Shown here: positions 27,301 to 39,300 of the stretch, piece after piece
Layout of the letters: each line of letters begins with the position of its first letter
How positions within the stretch are numbered: position 1 is the stretch's first letter
Assembly (NCBI GenBank): GCA_011033025.1
Contig: WFMF01000375.1
Coordinates: 111,415 to 175,414, forward strand
Direction of reading: 5' to 3'
From: Beroe forskalii
Lineage: Eukaryota; Ctenophora; Nuda; Beroida; Beroidae
Length of the DNA stretch: 64,000 nucleotides
Translations under genes and position numbers: made by a program
The notes under the pieces: model-generated
The model's database searches: none
What the model was told of the DNA's origin: nothing
Seen by the model: only the letters and a program-made list of their open reading frames with translations

Positions 27301-30300
27301 TTTAACCTCTCGGCGTCGAGGCGGCAAAGGGTACTGTGGTAGTCGGAGAGAGCCGGTTGGAGGGAATGGGGCATGCGTTGAGCGTACTGATTGGGTATCT
27401 GTTGAGCGTACTGATTGGGTATCTGTTGAGCGTACTGATTGGGCATCTGTTGAGCGTACTGATTGGGCATCTGTTGAGCGTGGTGATTGGGCATCTGTTG
27501 AGCGTACTGATTGGGCATCTGTTGAGCGTTTCGGTAGCTGTTGAACAGTACTATACCAAGGAGCAGAAGAATACCCGCTAAAAATGCTATCCCCCGAACA
27601 TTAAGCATAACATTCCTCATCTCGTCCTGATTTCAGTGAGGCTCCCACTTCTTGTTCCACACGCTAGAGAGATATCGATATTATTAGACACCATTGGTCG
27701 CCGACTATCGCCAATGAAATATGATTTTACATTAAGGCAACTTAAATAACAATGCAGCTTTTTACAATCAAATCTGAGGACGAAGGTATAATTGGGAACT
27801 TTGAAATTATGATCGTTGCACTGATGATGGTTCGAAAATACTTTTCTATTTAAATAAAATTCAACTTGTGTGTTTTATTCAGTATTTTGAAACTTATAAT
27901 GGCAAATGGCAGTGACTCCTTATCAAATCATTTTATCACGTTAAGGGCCAAGGGAATTAGTGCATGAAAATACTTTGATACTGATAGGAAAGGAACGGAA
28001 CCATAACTTCATCCCGCGACCAATCCAACTCCCCCCTCCCTGAATTTTTCAACTCCTCTTTGCATAAAGCCTCCCCATTTGACAAAAGATATTATGACTA
28101 GGTATTGAATTGACTTACGAAAAACAACTTAATGACAAGTTTTAAGTATGTAATTTTTTCACTCCCCTTTCTGTTCAATTCTCCCCAGAATCCTTGTAAT
28201 TGGGGCAAACCCCCGCCTACATGAAGCTATGCATCATGAACTGCTGAGGGCTCGTGTCAAGATTTAAATCAAACGCCTTATGAATTGGGAAATGCTCTGC
28301 CTCAAAGCAGTGAAAATTGAAGAATTAAGATTAAAATAAGCAAAGCAGGTTAACACACTCACACAGAAATATGAATGATTCAAATCACAAAAATTATAGT
28401 CAGACCCATTATGATTAGGTTATAAATTCATGAATGTAATTTACATAATATAAGCAAGTGAGACGCTGGAAGACCTTTGAGCACCCCTTTCCATGCATGG
28501 CGGAAGCAAACAAAATTTGTGGGGGCCGAAATATCCAAGGCAAATTTTCGACTTGTCATCTAATTCAATTATCCAATTAAGTCTGTGATTTTGGTATTCT
28601 AGAATTTTTGAGTGCCACTTTTCAGCTAAGTTGGTTCCTTCGAATATGGTTTAATATGAACTGAAATATGAAATTATAAATGCTAAATAAGTAAATAGAG
28701 GTCAAAGCAATAAGACGAAAACAAAACTTCAATAACGACAGCTGATACAAGCATTCTAATGAGTGGAAGCGGGTTAATTGATAGGTAAGATTTCAGTCTT
28801 TCACTTAATTTGATTTCTTTAGATAATCCTTTGTCAATTTTGTTTGCTGCTCCTTGACTTCGCTTGGCAAATATTTGTTTTTTAATAGCATTAATAATAG
28901 CATAAATATGGAAAGTTGAGACATAGAATTACATAATCTAATCAGAACGGTTTTCTTGCTTTCAACCTTGTAGAATAACATCATAATTAGCTTGATTAGG
29001 TAAACTCATTATTGAATTCTTGTCAGTCAGCTTCATGTACGATAATTTAGACCCAACGATTGCGTACACAGATCACATAATAGGCATTTTCTTCCTATTA
29101 TGGCAGCTGTAAATCACTGAAATTTGGCCCCTACCCTCGAAAAAATGTGGGGGCCGTGGCCCCTGGCCCCGTGCTTTCGGCTTCCGCCATGCATGATGCA
29201 TGCCCCTTTCTCCAAAGAAACCCACTTAGTCAAACTAAGTCATTTGAATCCTATGGACTAGAATCATTGCATAATTTACTAATTTAATTGTCGAATACCG
29301 AAATAAACGAATATAACTATCTAATAATAACAGATTAATCAATCTTATTGACTTATTAATGACCAACACGGCTATAATTTTAGGAATATACTTCAACTGT
29401 CCACTAAACTGATAGAAAGAGAGAAACAGACACGCTACATGGTCCGAAACTATTATATTTATACACATCTTGTCTACTTCCTAGAGTTAACCTAATTACA
29501 AGTACACGGCCTTTTCCCATGAATCCATTCTCCAATACTTAGAAATAGATTGCCATTCATAGAAGTTGTTTAGGTTAACATATTTAAATTTTGATAATAT
29601 AGTTTAGATAGCGTAGTTAAAACTAAAAGTAGGTAACTCAGAAGTGGTCATGCGGTTAGATTTTAGAATAGTTAATTAAAAGTAGGGAACACAGAGATTC
29701 TTTTGGTTTAAAGTAGGGGATCCAGTGTGGTGAACTCGATGAGGTGCGTGTTGTGAGTGAGTGGTGTGACGCATAGTACCTATATCATGTAGACCGGAGA
29801 TTAGCTTTTGATGATTCTATATTATTCAACAACTCCTGCCTCATTACTAGTTCCCCTATCAATAATATCATCATCAACCGAAAGTCCAAACTGAGCCCCG
29901 GACCCTAACCTCTCTGGCCAGCTTACATACCGTGTTCACTAAAGTTTTGTTTCACCATTTCATTTTTAAAATTATTCAAATACTGTGGTTTGTAGATAAA
30001 AAGAATATATTCATATTGATGTACTTTAATCTACAAACCACAATACAGAAGTGCTACTGTTTGATCCGTCCATATCTCTTGGTTACAAATGGCATCCTGA
30101 TATCCCGTACCTATGTGTAAAATGTCTTGAAACTGAATCACAAAAAAACTAAATTCTATTATAATGGCAAATTGTTTAGAATATAACTTAAATTCGGTTG
30201 AACCCAATGCTAGCAGCTGAATAGTGTATTACAATGAAACAGGGGGAGCTCACCATCGGTTTTACTCCTTTATAGAACCCTCTGCAGTTTTCATGCGGGT

Positions 30301-33300
30301 CTATAATATATAGACACTTGCCTGATCGGGTCCATATTGGTTTAGACCCTCGCCCTACGGGCTCGGGCCAAAACCGGATACATCCCTCGGGCTAACGTCT
30401 CTGGAAGTATCCCAAAATGGACCCGATAGGCGCGTGTCTATCTATTTTATTCCTAACTCCTCACCAGGACTACTTTACTAGAATTGTAACAGATTGATTA
30501 TGAGGTTGGTTAGTCTGTAAAACACACAATTTTGTAGTGTATACTTCGTGGTTACATCCTTAGCTACAAAATTATAAATTGGTTAAAATACAGAATTATC
30601 AACTTTATGTCAATAAAATGTCAAGAGCTAAATAACAATACAAGAACAATGCTAAGTCTACGCTAAAACTCAATATACATCTTATAAATTCAATTATCTA
30701 TAAATTCAATCATGAAAGAAATTAAAGGCCCCCGACCATGAAATTTCAAATTTTAATTTTCCATTTTTTATGGCGGAATGTGTTCTTATAGGTAAAGTAT
30801 GAACCTTTTTAACGCTTTTTAGTTACGAAATTCCTCAAAGGGCAGCAAAAATCAGCGGATCATTTTGAACCATGTCGCATGTTATTCTAACAAAATATAT
30901 GCAGGGCAACAGCGGATATTCAAGCAGTAAATCAAAACGCAATTATTGATCGGTGTGATTTGACATACTCGGCAACCACTTAATCTTTTAGACACCATTC
31001 AAAGACTAAAAAACGTTGGTCAAAATTGATTGTTCAGAAATTATGAGGCATCAAAGATAGCCTTTTATTCAAATTATGGTATGTAACATGGATTCTCTGC
31101 TGCCCGACCTATTTTCAATCGCTCATAGCAGCTAAACTAATTAGATTATACAGGACATTATCGTCACCAAGATCTCTGGAATTAGCCAAAGTCAAAATTT
31201 TGCGTTCAAGGGGCCTTTAAGTTATTAAATTAACACTGTTTATTTAGCTGGCCTTTTTTTTTTAACCGTATTTTAGACAAAAAATCGAATCATTTTTGAA
31301 CCGTTTATGGACTTGGACAAAAAATTTTTCTATTGGTTACCAAGGATTTCATGCTTTAAAATGGCCATTAAAACCCATTTATACTTAGTAAATTGCATCA
31401 AAAGACCTTTTGATGATACAGGTCATTATCGTGCCATATAATGACGTTAAAGATAATTTAACACTGTATAATGCGAGTCACAAAAGTTACTTTTGACCTT
31501 GATTGACTGGCCTTTAATTTGACCGGCCCCACTTTAACCGGCCTTTTTTTAACCGGCCCTTTGGACAAAAATTTCAAAGTCGTTTTTGTCCTTAAGGGCC
31601 GGTTAAATAAAGGCCAATAATGTACAATAATTGTAACAGCATCAATTGTCAACCAAAAGGAAAGATGGGAGTGTGGGTAGGTAGGTAGGTGAGTGGGTGG
31701 GTAAATGGAAGGTGAGTGGGTGGGTAAATGGATGGGTGGGTGGATGAATGGTTGGGTGTGTGTATGTCCTGTTGAATGGAGTCTGATGCGTATTGCGTTA
31801 TATTTGGTCTGCCCTGTTGAAAGTTGGTCGGTGCCGTTGAATGTGGGTCTGACGACTTCATTTTGGGTCTGAATTGTTACACATTAGCCTGTCCTGTTGA
31901 ATGTGGTTCTGTTCCATCTAATATTAATTGTATAAAATCAGAACTGACGAGTTGATTGTGGGTTCGACCTAGAGTATGAAATATTTTCAATTTGTATGCA
32001 ATATAACGTGGTAAATATGGGTCTGTCCACAATTGATTTGAACATTTGAAAGTTTGGGTGACTTGTAAGGTCTCGATTGGCGACAAATTTATTATGGAGC
32101 ATGAAAGAGTTTTGCATATTTTGGCAGCTATTTTACATTCGTCCCATCACCCTACCCCGAACTACCTCTCAGGTTATTAAGAGCAGCAGCAGCTAAACTC
32201 AGCGGTGAACTCCTGAAGATGATCAAGAGACCTGCCACTGCGATAGTTAACACCAGCTTCGAGGGTGGGTTAAAGCAATTCGAGGGTGGGTGAACAGAGT
32301 GAATCCTTGCCAGCGATTTGAAACCAATTTTAAGTAACTAATGATAAGCGCCTGGAGTTACTTAATGCATTTTTAAAACCAAAAGGCGTTGTGGAGGCAA
32401 ACAAATAACAATCGCCTTTTTAGATTTTCTGCTCGGTTTCCTAAAATTCCCTCTCGACTGCCCTTCCTCCACAAACTCATAATATATAGAAACCGACTGG
32501 AACCCAGATAGTTTGTCGGTGATGCCTTACCACCCTCAACCTTACAACATTACTTCAAACAATCCAAATTTGATACCTGAGGATCTGTCGTTGACCGAAA
32601 AAAATTGATTGTCAATAAAGAAAACCATAGCTTATCTTTTAGTTTTACTATACTTGTACCTCCGTCCGATTTAATGATCTTATGATCTCTAATATAATTT
32701 CGCAACCTCTGTAATATTATTATTATTTTGTACCTCCGTCACGTTTTTTGTCCTTTTGTAGACACATTTTGGAGCGGCCACGTGCAGTATGGATATAGGC
32801 GCGCGCGTTGCTATAGTTACATATTGCGCGCGCGGGTTCATTTCTGTTTAATACTATTTTGAATACGTTGTGCCCTAACTTTTGATGTGATTGGAATTTT
32901 TTGATGCGGTAAAAAGTATTTGGTGGATTTGAATTTTGCGAACGAGGTGCTGCGTAGCAGCGCCGAGTGAGCTGTGTATTTGCAGGCCCTACGGGCCTGC
33001 TAGTCTTAATTATAATTTCGTAAGAGCACGTGAATAATGTTTGTTTGTGCTCCCGTACACAATTAAATTTGAGCTTGCCAAGAAATATCAAGAGAAACGA
33101 ATGCAAACGGGAGAAAGGAGGTGCCGTGCTATGGAGTTGGATATTTGCGCACGTGCAACATAAAAGTAGTTTGTAAAGTAGTGTTGATATTACGTTAGTG
33201 ATTAAAGCTGTCGAGATGTTGATGTTTTTAAATTTGTAGTTCATGAGGCATGTAGGAATATTTTTGGACATGTTATTGGAAGTTTAGGAAAGTAAGAAAT

Positions 33301-36300
33301 TACGAAAATAATCTCTAAGCGGTAGAGTTCAAACTGATGAAATTGCACAGATCAAACGATGTTCCTACGTCTTCGTGTTTCAAAGTTAATGAGAGAGTTC
33401 ACGAAGTTCGATTCAGAAACACTTCACGTAAACGTAAAGGAAAACAAAATTGTTGAACTAACGAAATGGACAAACGCGACGCGCGCATTTTAATCTTTGC
33501 GCGCAACGCAGAAACTCTGCGCGCGTCGCAAAGTTATATCGAATATATAGTTACGAACTTACAAGAGAAAATGCGCGGCGTAAAATCATGAATTTGATTT
33601 TGCTGCGTTTAGTCTGAGCGCGCACCAGGCAAGGCCTTAAATTATTTTTTAATTTATTTCATTTCTTAAGCAGCTTTATTCAGTTAAACTTGGAAAAAAT
33701 TGCGAACGAGGCGGCGCGTAGCCGCCGAGTGAGTTAATAATAGTAGCCCACTGGGCCTGCTAGTTTAACATAAAATGAATTCACGTGAATAATGTTTGTG
33801 CCGCCGTACACAATTAAATTTGAAGCTTGCCAAGATGATATCAAGAGAAAGGAAGGCTAAGCTGGGCTTAGAAGGTGCCGTTGCTATGGATTACAGATAT
33901 TCTGCGTGCTGATTATGATCAGTTCTATGCGAGTACTTTCTGATGTACTTGTTGATTGCTGCGTTTTAGCGTTTGAACGAACGAAGTTGTTTTCATTTGA
34001 AATTCAAGATCTGGAAATAGAGAACGGGTATGGCTTGCATCGTGGAGGCTATTTCTGTTAGCATCTCTTCATAAATGAATGACAGACGTCGGTCGATTTA
34101 AATCAATTCTGAGTTGATGGTTAACGGAAAAATGTGAATTTACAGCAATTTAAGATTGAACAAAACCAAAATCAAATTGATTCGAATTTGGGCATAGCAC
34201 ATTGCGCTTTTGGAATTTTGGAATACTGCTCTTGGCGTAAATCAATGCTTTGATTCAACGTTCAGTATGAGTACGATACTCGGTTTTAATTTTCAGATTT
34301 AAGTTCATACAAGCGCAAATTATTATGTTCAAAACTTGCACGGTCCAGCATCACTAAAAGTAACTATAAAGAATAATGGTCAAGTTTGCTCCTTCATAAA
34401 CTGTTTGAGAGCTTATTATTTGGTCCTGTATCATCTGGAAGGCCCAACGGGCCTTTCTAGTGATTTAATAATTATTTAATGAGTCAAAAGACTAAAAGAA
34501 AACAAATCATCAAATCAACCACTCCTTCTCCCTCAACTAGGCGTGGAAGGGGCCCTTTTCCGGAGTTTCTTCCACAAGTGGGATGACGTCATTACTGTGG
34601 ACTACACTCGAGCAGCGGACAAAGTGCTCGCTGCTCAGAACGTGAGTCAACCGTAATTACTTTATTTCTACCTCAAAAAGATGTTCTGAAGTGGTTCATC
34701 CAGATCCGAAATTTGCTGTCATAAACTGACACAGATCTCGGATCAATGGATGATTGTGATCAACAACAATCCTTCATTTTGTTATAAATCTCCCGGTTCA
34801 TCATCATTGCCGGACGTCTGAACCGAATAATTCCACTTTCGCAGGGCGAGCAATCCGAGATGAAGGTTGAGCTAACAGCACTGTTCACTAAGAGGGAAGA
34901 GCCCATGGCTCCTGTGGATTGTACTGAAATCAGGAACCAGTGGAATGAAAACCTCGAGACAATGAGTAAGTGCTTTTGTGATCTGAATTAGTGGATTTCA
35001 ATAGTCATATCTTTATTTTGCAATCCGTTCGTATTAATGACATAATTTGCAATATGAATTTTATCATTTTATCTCTTGACATCTAAATCATAAATGTATG
35101 CGAATGGAGGTTTTTTCTGTATTTGATTTCAATGATGAAAACAGATTATATTAGCACTAAACCAAACCACCTCACTAGTACGACCCTCCTCAGGTAGTTT
35201 TGTGATGGAGGGTAAGAACTACACCCGACTTCCTGCTGGAGAACAAGGCCACTTCTACACGGAAAACTGCTACATTTTCCTCTGTACTTGCTGGATGTTC
35301 ATTTCCGACCTTAACGATGATCAGTTTATATTCATTGATTTCATTTAATCGCAATACCTATCACTGCCTAATTTTCCACCTTCAAGTGTTCTATCTCAAT
35401 ACCGTTTTTTAAAAGAAAGGCGATTGAGGGAGGAATTTTTTCCATTTTACAGCACTTTGTACCGCTGTTGAGCTGAAATATTCTTGCTCCAAGGTAGTGT
35501 GTGGTTCCAATGTAGCTGAGTTTGTTATCTGGTTGCTACTTGTTCACCTTCACCCACGATGATCTGCTGGATCAGTACGTGATCCTGCAGCAGAAGCAGG
35601 CCGGCAAGAAGAAGGAGGAGGCAGGAGAAGAGGGAGTGGTGGTGGAGGAGGAGGAAGAGGAAGAGGCGCTCGTTTGTAGGGTCTACTTCTGGCAGGGCAG
35701 GGATGCCAGCAAGGTCTGCTGGCCTCAGTACTCTCTCAGGTTAGTAGACATGGGTACAGAGGAGAATTTCAGTGACTTTTGAACTTTACACATGCAAAGT
35801 ATGAAATCACTTGGTTTTCGATCCAAATATATATGTGTATTTCGCATACGTACTAAAACATCGGATGGTAAGCAGACTGAACTTTTCAGTTCATTCCGTG
35901 CTAAGATAAGAGAAAAGATAGGAAGCAAGATGCCGGTAGAAGATGAGAGGTGTTATCAGCAGCAAGAAAATATGAAGTTCCTCAGCTACTTCAAGGGAAA
36001 ATTCATGATTCACAAGGGTGAGTGCTGTGAAGCTGATTTAGCAGCCGATACGAACTATTGCGATGCTTATATTGCAACATTACTGCCGCAAGGTAGAAAA
36101 TTTTTCGGACATGCGTACAGATATCCTTGGCAATTGTAGACTCTCTTCATTCCATGATTTGGCAAATTATAGAAAATGAAATATTACAATTATCCAGGGA
36201 AACGGCCCACTAACAGTGATCCTGACCCTCCAAACCCCCGACCCCGGCTCTATCAGTCCCGACAAAACGGTAACATCCTCGCTCAAAGATGTGTGGAGAT

Positions 36301-39300
36301 TGGGTGCACTTCTCTGCTGCTGAACTCAGGTTATTTTGATCAATACTGAGAAATAAGGTTATTTTAATAATAATCCTGATTATTGATTCATATGTCGCAG
36401 ATTGTTCGCAGATAGTTCTAAGAAAAATTCGACCTTCTATCGAAATTTTGTAAAAACAAATTTCCGTTTCAACCTTTATTAATTGACGGCCTCCTCCCGC
36501 AGGATTCTGCTATCTGTTGAAGGTCCCTGCTGCCAGGGACGGAGAACTCACCTTCATCCTTTACGTGTGGGTTGGCAGCAGGAGCTCGGAGGAACTCATG
36601 AATGCGACTCTCGAAATAGGCAGAGAGGCCTTCGACGTAAGTGGTGGATTCAAACTTACGCCTTAAAAACCCATAATACGCCTTTTGGTCCTTCTAAAAG
36701 TTCATTTAATCTGCAGTCTCATAACTCAGCAGTTTAAAAACTTTAGTACTCCACAATTTTTTCCAAAAACCAAAATGGATTTGGTTGAGTTGGACGCGGC
36801 GTTTTTTGCTGGAAAACCAATGATATGAAAAAATGCGACGGTTTAAACGGCCAAAACGTCACTTCAAGTGCCGAATTTTATTTAAAAGCAACAAAAAGCA
36901 CTTTGAATGTTGAAGTGACGTTGCGGCCGTTTAAACCGTCGCATTTTTTCATATCATTGGTTTTCCAGCAAAAAACGCCGCGTCCAACTCAACCAAATCC
37001 ATTTTGGTTTTTGGAAAAAATATCACCCTTTTTAGGTGCTTATTTGAAGCGCTCAAACTCAAATAAATGCTAAGTATAGCTTTAAAAATGCGAAGAAAGC
37101 GTATGTTGCAAAGTAAGCGAATTTTTGATTACCGCATACCATTGATGACGTCATAAATACGTCATAATATTGTAGCAACCACACGAGACCCATTCCTCTG
37201 CACACTTGGGACTATGACCGACAACATATCCTAAGATGAAGTTCTGGGATGGTCCTGTTATCTCAGAATCATTCACACCGTTTTTGCTATTTTTTACGAT
37301 TTTTTCGTGTCAAAGTGTTTCAATCAATCACAAATATCTCGATGATCCCGAGGAGCCCAGAACTTTTTGACCACATCTTCAGAACGTACACTGAATTTCC
37401 TTTCTGCACTAGGAGGAGCATTTTTTCCAATCTCGAAAGCTTCCTACCGAAAAATTGCGTTAAAAAACACCTATTTTGAGAAATCGAAATTTTTGAAATT
37501 CTTGGTTTTGTGTCATTATGACGTCATAATCATGACGTAAGATAGTTTTTAAGGTCACTATTCGCAAGATCTATTTTTCTACTTTCCAACACTGGGTCGA
37601 TGAGCTATGTATCTTTTTCGGTTCTCGAGATACAGCTCTTTATATAGGGTATACTTTTCGCCTAAAAATGTTCTCTATTGGTATGTATGTACCTATATAT
37701 ATACCTATATATCTATGTATATATATGGTCGTAACCCGATTTAACAAGAACACCCTCGATTTTGGCAAAGTTCAAGTTTTAATAACTCGGCCATTTTTTA
37801 TTGAATCGATCTGAAATTTTGACAGTTCTACCTTTGACCTCTAAAGATGCGATGTTCCAATTTTAGTGCGATTTCGACAACGGGAACTTACTCAAATTTT
37901 AACGTGAAATATGGCCAATCCATGAAAACATATAGTTGGGGGCTGGCAAGCAAAGTTGCAAAAACTTGTCCTCATGCCCTTCGGACACTCAGCCGTAACG
38001 GACTCGCCTCCGAGGGCCCTTCGGGCCCTCGGAGGCTCGTCTAACGTTTGTACTGCCGTATAACGAGCTCGCCCTCGGACCCTTCGGGTCCTCGGGCTCG
38101 CGCTCGGGCCTTCGGCCCGAGCAAAAGTGGGCGCCGTAACGAGCTCACCCTCGGCCCCTTCGGGGCCTCGGGTGAGCACTCGGGCCTTCGGCCCGAGAAG
38201 AGCCGTGGCGCCGTCACGAGCTCACCCTCGGCCCCTTCGGGGCCTCGGGTGAGCGCTCGGGCCTTCGGCCCGAGCAAATTCGGTTTCCTTAAAAAACGCC
38301 GCGGGGGCTTGCCAGCCCCCTGATATAGTAAAAATCTAGTGATAAAGTAATAATCTAGCGATAATCTAGTAATGAATAATCCAGGATGTGGACACGGTGA
38401 CTGTCCTGTACGAGGGTAACAATGAACCCGACATGTTCTGGTCAGCCCTGGGAGGCAAGAAACCCTACGACAACAACGCTGATTGGATGGATGTCATCCG
38501 GCTCTTCAGGTAGGGATACCAGCACTTCAGGTAGGAGATACCAGCACTTTCCCAGGTGATCTGCTCAAGTGAGATGTTACGATCATGATTGAAAGATCAT
38601 GATTGTGGTGCTACGTTGATTCTACAATGGAACGTCAATATGAGTAATGTCATACTTATATATCGGTTGGATCTCATTGAGGGAGCCCCATAAGATTTTC
38701 TCGGCCATAACCGCTGTAGAGAATGGGCTACTAACTGTAGAGTTAAAAGTCTTGTAACCCCCCTGATCAGTACCAATCACTGTAGAGAGTGGGCTACTAA
38801 CAGCTGTAGGGCTACTAACTTGTAACCCTCCTGAGTACCCATATCACATTTACCTCCTCTTCAGATGTTCCAATGAACGGGGCTACTTTGCTGTCTCGGA
38901 GAAGTGTTCTGACTTCTGTCAGGACGACTTGTCTGACGAGGATGTCATGATACTCGATAGTGGATCGGTAAGTAACATTTCGTTATGTGTCTTGGTAAAT
39001 TGAGCGATCCGTCTAGGCCAGTATCACGCCATAACCGCGCCAGTAGCACGCCAGTATCACGCCAGTATTTATAATGGGTGATTGCCACTGAGACACCCCT
39101 CACCCTGTCATAATCATTAATCTCATGATAATGCTAACCCCAAGTCATCAAGATGGATGGTTCTTATCTTTTGATTATCGAAAAAATCACCGAATTTCAA
39201 CCAATAAGCATTTACCACACCTGACCCTCATTTAAACCCTGCTTCCCAGGATTTGTTCGTGTGGGTGGGTGAGGGTAGCAGTGATGTGGAGAGGAAACTA

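Noticed and set aside
31458-33271. Minus-strand frames up to 182 codons
   Set aside because: Fall in simple repeats and Helitron-like sequence; no conserved domain.
37892-38323. Several Arg/Ala/Gly-rich frames on both strands
   Set aside because: Produced by the GC-rich hairpin array; every frame is open because the units are palindromic.
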